A stretch of DNA of 12,884 nucleotides from Dehalococcoidales bacterium. Lineage in GTDB: Bacteria > Chloroflexota > Dehalococcoidia > Dehalococcoidales > UBA5760. Location of the stretch: positions 1 to 12,884 of the forward strand of contig JAGYOC010000069.1 of assembly GCA_018399795.1 (NCBI GenBank), in the 5' to 3' direction. How positions within the stretch are numbered: position 1 is the stretch's first letter; each line of letters begins with the position of its first letter. Shown here in pieces: positions 1 to 8,667 of this stretch. Under the pieces are notes generated by a model. That model was not told where the DNA came from. It worked only from the letters and a program-made list of their open reading frames with translations, and searched no databases. Position numbers and translations under genes: made by a program.

Positions 1-3000
1 CGGTGTCACCGGGCTTATCAATGCGGACCTTGGTCAACATCTGCCGGGCAATAACCTCGATGTGCTTGTCGTTGATGTTGACACCCTGGGAGCGGTATAC
101 CTTCTGTACCTCATCTACCAGGTAGCGTTGGACTGCATCCTTCCCCTTGACTGTGAGGAATTCCTGTGGGTCTATGGATCCGTCGGTCAACTGGTCTCCG
201 GCGGAAACCCTATCACCATCATTGACACGGATATGGGCTGTTGCCGGAATGGGGTATTCCCGGGATTCCATATCCTCGTATTCTATAAATAATTTCTCTC
301 CTTCAATGTTTACCTTTCCACTGAAGCGGGCCACTATTGCCCGGTTCTCGGCTGTGAGTGACTTGCCATCCGTTGTGGCATCGTCCGTTTCCGGGGGGTG
401 GGCCAGTGTGGTTCCGGTATGTACATGTTCTTTATCCTCAGCCAGTGTTACCCAGCCTGGGGGTATTGTATATTCATCGTATAATACCTGGGAGCTGGAT
501 ACTTTAATCCTTTTCTCTTCCTCTTTATCAATTATTTCGACTACACCGTCTATTTCCGTGATTATCGCGCGTCCTTTCGGGGTCCTTGCTTCGAAAAGCT
601 CTTCAATTCTGGGCAAGCCGGTCGTGATGTCAATTCCAACCACCCCGCCGGTGTGGAAGGTACGCAGTGTCAACTGGGTACCAGGTTCTCCAATACTCTG
701 GGCAGCAATTATGCCTACTGCAGTGTTGAGTTCGACCATATTGCCATGGGCAAGGTCCCAGCCGTAGCATAGACGGCAGATACCCTGCCTTGACTGGCAG
801 GTAAGAGGTGACCTGACTTGGATTTGCTTTATGCCGGCATCGATGGCCATCTTCGCTTTGGTCTCGTCGATTTCCTCGTTTCTTTCCACGATTGTTTCGT
901 TGGACTGAGGGTCAACAATTCTGCTGGCGGATATACGGCCAATAACCCTTTTGGAAAGCGGTGGCAGTAAATCGTCTTCCTTCAATTCGGATATCCAGAT
1001 ACCGCCCGTGGTACCGCAATCTTCCTCACGGATGATTGTGTCCTGTGCCACATCAACCAGACGTCTGGTCAAATAACCGCTTTCTGATGTTCTGAGCGCG
1101 GTATCGGCCAGTCCCTTGCGGGCACCATGAGTTGAAATGAAATATTCGAGCACGCTCAGCCCTTCCCTCAGGCTCGATTTAATGGGGAAGTCAATTATCT
1201 TTCCTGAGGGGTTGGTCATCAGGCCTCGCATCCCGGCCATCTGCCTGATCTGGGAAATATTACCCTTTGCGCCCGATGTGGACATCATATAGATGCTGCC
1301 GTACCTGTCCAGTGACCTGGAGATGGAATCGGTTATCAACTCTGTGGTGTTCATCCAGATTCCGACAACGCTGTTATAACTCTCGTCCTCGGTTATTATT
1401 CCCTGGTTGTATTGCTCTTTGGCAGTTACTGTCTTGTCTTCGGCTGCTTTTATCAGTTCTCCTTTATCATCCGGTATCTTGATATCACTCATCCCGATGG
1501 TAGTTCCTGAAAGGGTAGCGTAGTGGAACCCGAGATTTTTCATGGCGTCCAGGACTACTGCCAGGTCCTCATTGTTCATCAGCTTCTGGCAACTGGCGAC
1601 TAAATGCTTTGTGACCGTTTTATCGACCACTCGATTATAGTCGCGGAGTTCAGGTGGCAGCACTTCGTTGAAAATGATACGTCCGACGCTGGTTTTTATC
1701 CTTTCTCCGTCTTTACGGACCTCGACCTCTGCTCTGAGGTCGATAATACCGCTGTCGTAGGCAAGCTGGGCCTCTTCCATGCTTCCGAAGACTCTGCCTT
1801 CGCCCATAGCTCCTTTTCGGATTGTAGTAAGGTAGTAACAGCCGAGTGTCATGTCCAGAGTTGGAATAACGATGGGTTCACCACAGCTTGGCAATAACAT
1901 ATTGTGTACGCTGAGCATAAGTTCTCTGGCTTCTTTTACCGCAGCTCGGGACAGTGGCAGGTGGACAGCCATCTGGTCACCGTCAAAATCGGCGTTGAAG
2001 GTAGAACATATCAGTGGGTGAATCTGTATAGCACTGCCGTCGATTAATACTGGTTCGAAGGCCTGGATACCGAGCCGGTGAAGGGTTGGGGCACGGTTGA
2101 GCAAGACCGGACGTTCCTTGACAACCTCCTCCAGTATATCGTATACAGCTGGGTTAGCTCTGGCTACCAGACGCCGGGCGCTCTTGTCACTGAAGGCAAG
2201 GCCCCTATCCATCAAACGGTGGACAATGAACGGCTTGAACAGCTCCAGGGCCATTCTCCTGGACAGTCCACACTGGTGGAGCTTGAGGTTCGGGCCGACC
2301 ACGATTACCGAACGACCGCTGTAGTCGACCCTTTTACCAAGCAGGTTCTGGCGGAACCGTCCCTGCTTCCCCCGGAGCATATCCGAGAGCGATTTGAGCT
2401 TGTGATTGCTGCCGAAGGAAACAGCTCTACCCCCAGCTTTATCATTGTCGATGAGGGAATCAACTGCCTCCTGGAGCATCCGTTTTTCGTTACGTATAAT
2501 AATACTGGGTGCGCCTATTTCCAAAAGGTGACGTAGGCGGTTGTTGCGATTAATAACCCGTCGGTAGAGGTCATTGAGCCCGCTGGTGGCAAACCTGTCC
2601 CCATTGAGTTGTACCATGGGTCTAAGGTCCGGGGGAAGAACGGGTAGTACGGTAAGAATCATCCACTCAGGTTTATTGCCACTGCGGCGGAATGTCTCGA
2701 CTATTTGCAGCTGCTTGCTTGCTCTTTTACGTCTTTGCCCAGAGGTAAGGCGAGTTTCCTGGATAAGGTCATTATATGTTTTTTCAAGGTCTATTCCCTT
2801 GAGAAGTTTGAGGATGGCCTCGGCGCCCATCTCAGCTTCAAAAACGTCGCCGAATTTTTGTTTGAGTTCATTGTAGCGATTCTCGTTGAGGATTGCGCGC
2901 TCGCGAAGGTTTTCGACCTGTTCGATGTTGCTCTCGGTTTTTTCTTCCCGCTGCATTTCTTCATCAACCCAATCACTGCGCAGCTTGTTTATCTCCTCAA

Positions 3001-3538
3001 CGGTGGCACCTGCCTCTTCCTTCTCGCCAACTCTGACCTCGAGGTCGCTCTTGCCGGTCTCTTTTTCCTGGGAAGTGTTCTCTCTCAGTTCTTCAACGGC
3101 CCTTTGCCGTGCCTTCTCATCTATTGAGGTTATTATGTAGTGTGAGAAGTAGAGGACACGTTCCAGGTTACGTGGGGATAAGCCCAGCAGCAGCCCCATC
3201 CGGCTGGGTATCCCCCGTGCGAACCAGATGTGGCTTACCGGGCTGGCCAGTTCGATATGTCCCATCCGCTCACGGCGCACTTTGGAACGTGCTACCTCGA
3301 CGCCGCACTTGTCGCAGATGACCCCCTTGTAGCGTATTTTCTTATATTTCCCGCAGAAACATTCGAAATCTTTGGTCGGTCCGAAGATTCTTTCACAGAA
3401 AAGTCCATCCCTTTCCGGTTTCAGGGTGCGGTAATTTATCGTCTCCGGTTTGGTAACCTCTCCGTAGGACCAGCTGCGGATTTGTTCTGGTGAAGCGAGG
3501 GATATACGGACGGCGTCAAAATCATTAACTTCAAGCAT
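1..3538 (-). CDS. rpoC: DNA-directed RNA polymerase subunit beta' (RpoC), C-terminus cut by window edge
   Basis: This is the largest core subunit of RNA polymerase and carries the catalytic Mg-binding loop. About 1179 residues are present; roughly the last 100 lie beyond the left edge, judging from the remaining C-terminal motif ([15 protein letters not shown]). Visible landmarks are the N-terminal zinc site C60/C62/C75/C78, [16 protein letters not shown] at 401-416, catalytic NADFDGD at 515-521, the bridge helix near 745-790 (QMAGMRGLM), the second zinc site C841/C914/C921/C924, and the trigger loop QLTLRTFH at 955-962. The large trigger-loop insertion of Escherichia coli is absent. A charged, helix-prone segment of about 67 extra residues lies between V128 and M237. 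Trigger-loop position 958 is Leu where E. coli and Bacillus have Met. The start codon overlaps the rpoB stop by 8 nt (ATGCTTGA), so translation is probably coupled. Identity is certain. Confidence 0.98.
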   Translation of the reverse strand, partial: MLEVNDFDAVRISLASPEQIRSWSYGEVTKPETINYRTLKPERDGLFCERIFGPTKDFECFCGKYKKIRYKGVICDKCGVEVARSKVRRERMGHIELASPVSHIWFARGIPSRMGLLLGLSPRNLERVLYFSHYIITSIDEKARQRAVEELRENTSQEKETGKSDLEVRVGEKEEAGATVEEINKLRSDWVDEEMQREEKTESNIEQVENLRERAILNENRYNELKQKFGDVFEAEMGAEAILKLLKGIDLEKTYNDLIQETRLTSGQRRKRASKQLQIVETFRRSGNKPEWMILTVLPVLPPDLRPMVQLNGDRFATSGLNDLYRRVINRNNRLRHLLEIGAPSIIIRNEKRMLQEAVDSLIDNDKAGGRAVSFGSNHKLKSLSDMLRGKQGRFRQNLLGKRVDYSGRSVIVVGPNLKLHQCGLSRRMALELFKPFIVHRLMDRGLAFSDKSARRLVARANPAVYDILEEVVKERPVLLNRAPTLHRLGIQAFEPVLIDGSAIQIHPLICSTFNADFDGDQMAVHLPLSRAAVKEARELMLSVHNMLLPSCGEPIVIPTLDMTLGCYYLTTIRKGAMGEGRVFGSMEEAQLAYDSGIIDLRAEVEVRKDGERIKTSVGRIIFNEVLPPELRDYNRVVDKTVTKHLVASCQKLMNNEDLAVVLDAMKNLGFHYATLSGTTIGMSDIKIPDDKGELIKAAEDKTVTAKEQYNQGIITEDESYNSVVGIWMNTTELITDSISRSLDRYGSIYMMSTSGAKGNISQIRQMAGMRGLMTNPSGKIIDFPIKSSLREGLSVLEYFISTHGARKGLADTALRTSESGYLTRRLVDVAQDTIIREEDCGTTGGIWISELKEDDLLPPLSKRVIGRISASRIVDPQSNETIVERNEEIDETKAKMAIDAGIKQIQVRSPLTCQSRQGICRLCYGWDLAHGNMVELNTAVGIIAAQSIGEPGTQLTLRTFHTGGVVGIDITTGLPRIEELFEARTPKGRAIITEIDGVVEIIDKEEEKRIKVSSSQVLYDEYTIPPGWVTLAEDKEHVHTGTTLAHPPETDDATTDGKSLTAENRAIVARFSGKVNIEGEKLFIEYEDMESREYPIPATAHIRVNDGDRVSAGDQLTDGSIDPQEFLTVKGKDAVQRYLVDEVQKVYRSQGVNINDKHIEVIARQMLTKVRIDKPGDT

Positions 3539-6500
3539 TGTCTTCCTTCACCTCTTTCCCGGTATTATCTTCTCCATAGTCCTCATTCGTATTGGTCGCG
3601 GTCTCTTCCTCCGCGGGATTATCATCTGTTTTCTCGCCGGTTTCTTCTGTCGCCTTATCATCTGGAATGGCGGTATCATCTCCGGCGCTGGCCTCTTCCG
3701 TTTTCGCGGCCTCGGGTTCGATGAGTTCTGCTGAGGCAGGGTAGGACTCTATGGCAGTATCTTCGTGCGTCAATTCCTTTTCCTCTCCTGTTTCTTCCGG
3801 AAGAGAAATCTTTTCCTCCTCTTCGCTGAGAACCTCAACGGCAAGTCCAAGGCTGCGCAGTTCCATAATCAACACCTTGAATGATTCCGGTACACCCGAC
3901 TGGACAATATCTTCGTTCTTTACGATAGCCTCGTATGTCTTGGCACGCCCACTGACATCGTCGGATTTATTGGTCAGCATTTCCTGGAGGTTATGTGCGG
4001 CACCATACGCTTCCAGTGCCCATACCTCCATTTCACCGAAACGCTGCCCTCCAAATTGAGCTTTTCCTCCGAGTGGTTGTTGGCTGATAAGGGAATATGG
4101 TCCTGTGGAGCGGGCATGAACCTTGTCTTCGACCAGGTGATTGAGTTTTATCATGTAGATATTTCCCACTGTTATAGGCTGGTCAAACTTTTCCCCGGTT
4201 TTACCATCGCGCAGAGCAAGCTTGCCATGAGTCGGAGGTGTGGTGTTGTGGGTTGCGATTGCCTTTTCCACAACATTTATAAGATCTTCCCGGGAAAGCT
4301 CGCGACTGGGAATGTCTAGGCTTTCCAGCCAGAGACGCAGGCAGATATCCTTTGCCTCTCCGGAAAGAAAATCACTGAAGGCCTTCTCCCCGTCGTATCC
4401 CTGGTCGGTAACCCAGGATTTGGCCGTTTCTATCTGTACTGCAGGGGTGTCATCACCTGTACTTATTTCAACCGCTCCACTTTGTCGTGCCATCCATGCC
4501 CTGGCCAGGGCGTCTTCGATGGCTGTGTCATCGGCACCGTCGAAGACCGGAGTAAGTACCTTGATGCCCAGATTTTGTGCTGCCCAACCCAGGTGGGTTT
4601 CCAGAACCTGCCCCAGATTCATTCTGGAGGGGACACCGATGGGGTTGAGGATGATATCTACGGGAGTGCCATCAGGAAGGAAGGGCATATCTTCCACTGG
4701 TGCAATTATGGAAACGACACCCTTGTTGCCGTGCCTGCCGGCCAACTTGTCTCCTACCGATACTTTACGCTTCTGGGCAACCCATATCTGAACCCACTGG
4801 TCGACTCCTGCAGGAAGGTCGTCACCCTGGATGGTGGAGAAAATTTTGACGTTGATTACTTTTCCCCAGACTCCGTGGGGCATCCTTAGGGAGGTGTCCT
4901 TTACCTCTCTGGCTTTCTCTCCAAAGATAGCCCTGAGCAATTTTTCTTCGGCAGATAGCTCGGTTTCACCTTTTGGTGTAATTTTGCCTACCAGTATGTC
5001 TCCGGGGCCGACATCGGCTCCGATTCGGATGATACCTATTTCATCCAGATTACGCAGGCTTTCTTCACCTACATTGGGTATGTCTCGTGTTATTTCTTCA
5101 TGTCCCAGTTTGGTTCGTCTCGCTTCTACCTCGTGCTTGGATATGTGCATCGAGGTGAATTTGTCCTTTTCTACCAGCCGGCTGCTGATAATGATAGCAT
5201 CTTCGTAATTATATCCCTCCCAGCTCATAAAGGCGCATAATACATTCTGTCCCAGAGCCAGCTCGCCCCTGTCGGTACAGGAACTGTCCGCGATAACCTG
5301 CTCCGCTTCTACCCGGTCATCAATGCTGACTATCGGGTGGTGATTGATGCAGGTTCCCTGGTTGGTGCGAACGAATTTCATTAGGGGGTAAGTTTCCTGC
5401 TCGCCATCGTCGTTGCGGATTACTATCTCGGAACTCGTAGCTGATATAACTGTACCCGGCTTTTTGGTCAGGAATACCTCCCCGCTGTATCTGGCCGCTT
5501 CGGCCTCCATGCCAGTGGCCACGAGCGGTGCTTCGGGGCGAAGCAGCGGTACGGCCTGGCGCTGCATATTGGAACCCATAAGTGCGCGGTTGGCGTCGTT
5601 GTGTTCCAGGAATGGTATCAGCGCTGTGGCAACACTGAATATCTGCTTGGGTGATACATCCATGTAATGTATTGATTCCGGGGCTGCAAACATGTAGTGT
5701 TCGGCGTGTCTTGCCTCCACGTGGCTTTCCGAGAAGTGATTGCTGCTATCCAGCACGGCTTTTGCCTGCGCGATGGTATATTTGTCCTCTTCATCGGCGG
5801 TGAGGTATTCGATCTTATCGGATACGAAAGGTACTATCTGTATCTCTCTTTCCGGTAATTTAGATAGCTGTGCTGCTATAGCACTGGTGATCTTTTTGCC
5901 GGCTTTTACTATGGATTCACCCTGGTCATTGACAACTTCTTCCCGTGTGGTCTGCCCCTTCAAGTTGATATCCTTATTACTCATTGAGGAGACGACCTTA
6001 CGGTATGGGGTTTCGATGAAACCGTGCTTGTTAATCCTGCTATAGATGGATAGAGAACCGATAAGACCGATGTTTGGACCCTCGGGTGTTTCGATGGGGC
6101 AGATTCGGCCGTAGTGTGAGAAGTGAACGTCACGAACCTCGAACCCTGCTCTTTCGCGGGAAAGCCCTCCGGGGCCCATGGCGGAAAGGCGCCGTTTGTG
6201 TGTGATTTCGGCCAGTGGATTGGTCTGGTCCATGAACTGCGATAGCTGTGAACTGCCAAAAAATTCCCTGATGGTAGCTGCTATCGGACGGGAGTTCACC
6301 AGAGCGCTGGGGGTAACTGTTTCCGAGCTGAGTATGCTCATGCGCTCTTTAACGATGCGCTCAAGGCGCAACAAACCTATGCGTAGCTGGTTTTGTATTA
6401 GTTCACCAACGGTACATACCCGCCGGTTGCCCAGGTGGTCGATATCGCCGGCCGTATCTTCACCGTTGTTTATCATGATCATCCGCTTGATGATATTGAC

Positions 6501-7418
6501 GATGTCTTCTTTATCCAACGCCCTTGTGTTCTTTACAGAGTCGAGTTCGAGCCTTTTATTGAGCTTATAACGGCCTACTTCGCCAAGGTCATAGCGTTGT
6601 GGATCAAAGAAAAGGTTATTTATCAACTTTTGTGCATTATCGAGGGTGAGCGGGTCTCCGGGCCTCAGCCTCTTGTATATATCGAGAAGGGCATCAGAAG
6701 TGTTACGGATCAGGCTGTCCTTCTCTATGGTGGAATCGATGTAATGGCGTGCAGAATTATCTACATCGGAAAATAGTTCTTTCAGTTCTTTGTCGCTGCC
6801 ATATCCTATGGCACGCAGCAGGGTTGTAATAGCTATTCTCCGCTTGCCGTCAATTTTAGCTGATATTACGTCACGGTTGCTGGTATCGAACTCCAGCCAG
6901 GCACCATGAGTAGGTATCAGCTTGGCGTGACACAGATCACGTCCACTTGAAGCATCTTCCTGTAGAGTAAAAGAGACTCCTGGAGAACGGAGCAGCTGGC
7001 TTACGACCACTCGTTCCGCACCGCTGGTAATGAAGGTGCCTTTGGTCGTCATAAGGGGGATTACGCCCAGGAAGATAGATTCCTCTTTTATCTCGCCCGT
7101 GTTTTTGATTAACAGCCTGGCCTGAACGTAAAGTGATGTCGAATAGGTCAGATCGCGGTGGCGGCATTCCTGTTCGGAATGCCGGGGAGGGCGAAATTCA
7201 TAACCCGTGAATTCCAGCTTTAACCTGTTCCCGGTGAAGTCGTTTATGGGAAAAACCTCTTCGAAAAGATGTTTTAGCCCTTCTTCCTGCAGCCAGCGGA
7301 ATGACTTCAGCTGGATATCGATAAGATTGGGGACCTCCATAATTTCGGGTAGTCTGCCGTAGGATTTCCTGGGTACTTCGGATCTGTTGCCTTCAGTGTG
7401 TACTGACATAAAAACCAT
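3531..7418 (-). CDS. rpoB: DNA-directed RNA polymerase subunit beta (RpoB)
   Basis: This is the second-largest core subunit of RNA polymerase, which forms the catalytic cleft with beta'. It has 1295 residues and is complete. The rifampicin pocket reads [23 protein letters not shown], in two parts: [15 protein letters not shown], then KRRLSAMG. D397, H407 and S412 match E. coli D516, H526 and S531, the residues found in drug-sensitive enzymes. Also visible are [30 protein letters not shown] and [20 protein letters not shown]. Between VFDGA (ending at 962) and DGKTGEKF (from 1071) there are about 85 more residues than in Bacillus. After the usual C-terminal end near 1198 comes an acidic tail; residues 1207-1295 contain 32 Asp/Glu, 6 Lys and no Arg. 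The start was chosen because AAGGAG lies 11 nt upstream; Met4 would be 20 nt away. It is first in the rpoBC operon and overlaps rpoC. Confidence 0.99.
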   Translation of the reverse strand: MVFMSVHTEGNRSEVPRKSYGRLPEIMEVPNLIDIQLKSFRWLQEEGLKHLFEEVFPINDFTGNRLKLEFTGYEFRPPRHSEQECRHRDLTYSTSLYVQARLLIKNTGEIKEESIFLGVIPLMTTKGTFITSGAERVVVSQLLRSPGVSFTLQEDASSGRDLCHAKLIPTHGAWLEFDTSNRDVISAKIDGKRRIAITTLLRAIGYGSDKELKELFSDVDNSARHYIDSTIEKDSLIRNTSDALLDIYKRLRPGDPLTLDNAQKLINNLFFDPQRYDLGEVGRYKLNKRLELDSVKNTRALDKEDIVNIIKRMIMINNGEDTAGDIDHLGNRRVCTVGELIQNQLRIGLLRLERIVKERMSILSSETVTPSALVNSRPIAATIREFFGSSQLSQFMDQTNPLAEITHKRRLSAMGPGGLSRERAGFEVRDVHFSHYGRICPIETPEGPNIGLIGSLSIYSRINKHGFIETPYRKVVSSMSNKDINLKGQTTREEVVNDQGESIVKAGKKITSAIAAQLSKLPEREIQIVPFVSDKIEYLTADEEDKYTIAQAKAVLDSSNHFSESHVEARHAEHYMFAAPESIHYMDVSPKQIFSVATALIPFLEHNDANRALMGSNMQRQAVPLLRPEAPLVATGMEAEAARYSGEVFLTKKPGTVISATSSEIVIRNDDGEQETYPLMKFVRTNQGTCINHHPIVSIDDRVEAEQVIADSSCTDRGELALGQNVLCAFMSWEGYNYEDAIIISSRLVEKDKFTSMHISKHEVEARRTKLGHEEITRDIPNVGEESLRNLDEIGIIRIGADVGPGDILVGKITPKGETELSAEEKLLRAIFGEKAREVKDTSLRMPHGVWGKVINVKIFSTIQGDDLPAGVDQWVQIWVAQKRKVSVGDKLAGRHGNKGVVSIIAPVEDMPFLPDGTPVDIILNPIGVPSRMNLGQVLETHLGWAAQNLGIKVLTPVFDGADDTAIEDALARAWMARQSGAVEISTGDDTPAVQIETAKSWVTDQGYDGEKAFSDFLSGEAKDICLRLWLESLDIPSRELSREDLINVVEKAIATHNTTPPTHGKLALRDGKTGEKFDQPITVGNIYMIKLNHLVEDKVHARSTGPYSLISQQPLGGKAQFGGQRFGEMEVWALEAYGAAHNLQEMLTNKSDDVSGRAKTYEAIVKNEDIVQSGVPESFKVLIMELRSLGLAVEVLSEEEEKISLPEETGEEKELTHEDTAIESYPASAELIEPEAAKTEEASAGDDTAIPDDKATEETGEKTDDNPAEEETATNTNEDYGEDNTGKEVKEDNA
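3543..3548 (-). promoter_or_regulatory. Ribosome binding site of rpoC inside the rpoB 3' end
   Basis: AAGGAA lies 4 nt before the rpoC ATG. These bases are also the Lys-Glu codons near the end of the RpoB acidic tail (KEVKEDNA), so the last codons of the tail double as the rpoC Shine-Dalgarno sequence. This supports the chosen rpoC start. Confidence 0.7.
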
Positions 7419-7429
7419 ATTCAGCCATA

Positions 7430-7435
7430 CTCCTT
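7430..7435 (-). promoter_or_regulatory. Ribosome binding site of rpoB
   Basis: AAGGAG is 11 nt upstream of the rpoB ATG at 7418-7416. Another ATG at 7428-7426 lies only 1 nt from the same site, in a different frame, and opens just 11 codons. The spacing favours the ATG at 7418 for RpoB. Confidence 0.65.
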
Positions 7436-7551
7436 AATCGAACACGAATGGTTATTTGTCGCTATCGCAATAAATAGAATAAAAATAGAGTCAAGGGGAT
7501 GCAGAGGAATGATACAAAAGAAAAACAAAATGAGGCATAGTACAAAAGTAT

Positions 7552-7580
7552 ATAATACTACTAATATATTTGTATGTCAA
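7552..7580 (-). promoter_or_regulatory. Probable sigma70-type promoter of rpoBC
   Basis: On the minus strand, a perfect -35 box TTGACA (7580-7575) is followed by a 17-nt spacer and the -10 box TATTAT (7557-7552, 5 of 6 consensus bases). The start of transcription should lie near 7545, giving a leader of about 127 nt before rpoB. An imperfect AT-rich dyad (AGTAT-ATA-ATACT, 7547-7559) covers the -10 box, but similar dyads are easy to find in such DNA. Confidence 0.75.
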
Positions 7581-7667
7581 CTATTTCTGGGGGATTTTTA
7601 TTACTATTTTCTGCTGGCACTAAAATACCTGTTTGGAGGATTGAATTTAGTCATAAATTGTGAATGC

Positions 7668-7697
7668 TTGACATCCTGTCTGGATGTAGTTTATATT
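7668..7697 (+). promoter_or_regulatory. Probable sigma70-type promoter of the fatty acid operon
   Basis: A perfect -35 box TTGACA (7668-7673) is followed by an 18-nt spacer and the -10 box TATATT (7692-7697, 5 of 6 consensus bases). Transcription should start near 7704, about 61 nt before the first gene at 7765. An inverted repeat fills much of the spacer, so the promoter may be controlled by a repressor. Confidence 0.75.
7671..7687. promoter_or_regulatory. Candidate operator: perfect inverted repeat in the promoter spacer
   Basis: ACATCC-TGTCT-GGATGT is a perfect dyad with 6-bp arms and a 5-bp centre. It overlaps the last three bases of the -35 box and extends through most of the spacer towards the -10 box. 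A dimeric protein bound here would block RNA polymerase, as is common for repressors. The sequence does not match the FapR site of Bacillus as I remember it. No regulator gene lies in the window, so the partner is unknown. Confidence 0.5.
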
Positions 7698-7764
7698 TAC
7701 AGAGACTTTTTGTCGATGCATTACGGTCTTTCACCACGCTTAATCTGAATCATCGGAATTTTTA

Positions 7765-8181
7765 ATGGATAATAAAGAGAATGGCCATTCTCTGGCAAGT
7801 TTAAAAGAGCTACCGGTTGGTTATCAATTTCCCTCGATAAGTTATGAGCTTACCGAACCACTAATCATCAAATACCTGGATGCGGTCGGTGAGCAGCGTG
7901 ATTTTCTTAAGGAGCGGGTAGTCCCCCCGCTGGCGATAGCGGCGTGTGCCATGACAGCCCTGTCGGAGTCCTTTTCGGTACCTCCTGGTTCGATACATGC
8001 ATCTCAGGAGCTTGAATTTTGCCGGAGCGTACCTCTGGGTGAGCGTGTTAGCTGCTCCGGCAAGATAGCCAAAAGGTTGGAACGTGGCAGATTAAACCTT
8101 ATCTCAATAGAGATCAACGCGGCCAATCAGAGTGGGGAGATCGTTTTAAACGGAAAAGCAACTATCGCTGTGCCGGATTGA
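7765..8181 (+). CDS. MaoC-like hot-dog protein, HadA-like dehydratase subunit (FAS1-like dehydratase domain)
   Basis: The 138-residue protein looks like one hot-dog domain of the MaoC N-terminal / FAS1-like dehydratase type. The supporting segment is GSIHASQELEFCRSVPLGE (about residues 75-93), the counterpart of the HxSQExxF signature in HadA-type subunits. It lacks the Asp-x4-His active-site motif of hydratase-2 enzymes, which the next gene has. In mycobacterial HadAB the catalytic residues also sit in one subunit (HadB), while HadA binds the acyl chain. By analogy I infer that this protein and its neighbour form a heterodimeric 3-hydroxyacyl-ACP dehydratase. It is the first gene of the operon. 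The start has only a weak ribosome site (CGGAA). A role in another hydroxyacyl-thioester pathway cannot be excluded. Confidence 0.75.
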   Translation: MDNKENGHSLASLKELPVGYQFPSISYELTEPLIIKYLDAVGEQRDFLKERVVPPLAIAACAMTALSESFSVPPGSIHASQELEFCRSVPLGERVSCSGKIAKRLERGRLNLISIEINAANQSGEIVLNGKATIAVPD

Positions 8182-8190
8182 GCAGTTAAG

Positions 8191-8208
8191 AAGAGGTAAC
8201 CTCCATTG
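8191..8208 (+). promoter_or_regulatory. Ribosome binding site and TTG start of the HadB-like gene
   Basis: AAGAGG (8191-8196) is followed by 9 nt and a TTG codon at 8206-8208. The next possible start in the frame is ATG at residue 14, which has no clear ribosome site. The TTG start is therefore preferred, though the N-terminal 13 residues are not certain. Confidence 0.55.
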
Positions 8209-8631
8209 TTTGAGAATTCAGGACCGAGAGAATTTCACCAGGGTATGAGTCTACCTTCAGTGCTGAAGAAGGTAACCCAGCAGGATATCAATCTCTATGC
8301 GGAGGCAAGCGGTGATTATAACCCCATTCATATTGATGAAGCCTTTGCTGCCAGCACTCCCCTTGGAGGCACTATTGCGCATGGCATGCTAATCCTTGCT
8401 TATGCATCTGAGATGATGACGCGGGCATTTGGCCGGTTGTGGCTGGAAGGTGGCAAGCTTTCCGTTCGCTTCAAAGCGGCGGCTCGTCCCGAGGATACCA
8501 TCACTACCAGCGGCAAGATAGATTCAATTGAGGACAAAGAAGGCGTGCAGTATGCGAGTTGCAGTCTGGACTGCTCTAATCAGAAGGGCGAGGTGATAAT
8601 TACCGGTGGAGCGGTGGTGCGGCTTCGGTAG
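8206..8631 (+). CDS. MaoC family dehydratase, HadB-like catalytic subunit
   Basis: The 141-residue protein is a single hot-dog MaoC domain with a full hydratase-2 motif, YAEASGDYNPIHIDEAFA (residues 31-48); D37 and H42 are the expected catalytic pair. GGTIAHGM further on is also typical of the family. The family adds or removes water at the 2,3-bond of (R)-3-hydroxyacyl thioesters. It lies 24 nt after the HadA-like gene and 36 nt before plsX. This points to 3-hydroxyacyl-ACP dehydration in fatty acid synthesis, the step usually done by FabZ or FabA, neither of which is in the window. An (R)-specific enoyl-CoA hydratase linked to beta-oxidation or polyhydroxyalkanoate synthesis is the main alternative, but the operon argues against it. 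Family assignment is firm; substrate is inferred. Confidence 0.85.
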   Translation: MFENSGPREFHQGMSLPSVLKKVTQQDINLYAEASGDYNPIHIDEAFAASTPLGGTIAHGMLILAYASEMMTRAFGRLWLEGGKLSVRFKAAARPEDTITTSGKIDSIEDKEGVQYASCSLDCSNQKGEVIITGGAVVRLR

Positions 8632-8667
8632 CGGTATTATCTCTGGTGAAAGAAGTGAATTTTCCTG

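Larger units (their letters stand above)
7419..7764. other. Divergent intergenic control region between rpoBC and the fatty acid operon
   Basis: These 346 bases separate two divergently read operons and are clearly richer in A and T than the flanking genes. They contain two oppositely directed consensus-like promoters and a perfect 6-bp inverted repeat within one of them. A 79-codon frame at 7509-7748 spans both promoters, has no convincing ribosome site and is not taken as a gene. The predicted leaders are about 127 nt for rpoB and about 61 nt for the fatty acid operon. I recognise no known riboswitch or ribosomal-protein binding site in either leader. Confidence 0.8.

Noticed and set aside
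147..767. 206-codon plus-strand frame
   Set aside because: It is antisense to conserved rpoC sequence including the trigger loop and zinc site.
7393..7428. 11-codon frame overlapping the rpoB start, possible leader peptide
   Set aside because: Its ATG is only 1 nt from the Shine-Dalgarno sequence, too close for normal initiation.
7467..7494. Second rpoB promoter (TTGACT on the minus strand)
   Set aside because: The -35 box is good, but no acceptable -10 box lies 16-18 nt downstream.
7547..7559. AGTAT-ATA-ATACT dyad over the rpoB -10 box as an operator
   Set aside because: It is short and made almost entirely of A and T around a TATA-like box, so chance is a sufficient explanation.
7509..7748. 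79-codon plus-strand frame in the divergent intergenic region
   Set aside because: It covers both strong promoters, has AT-rich low-complexity codons, no proper ribosome site and no recognisable motif.
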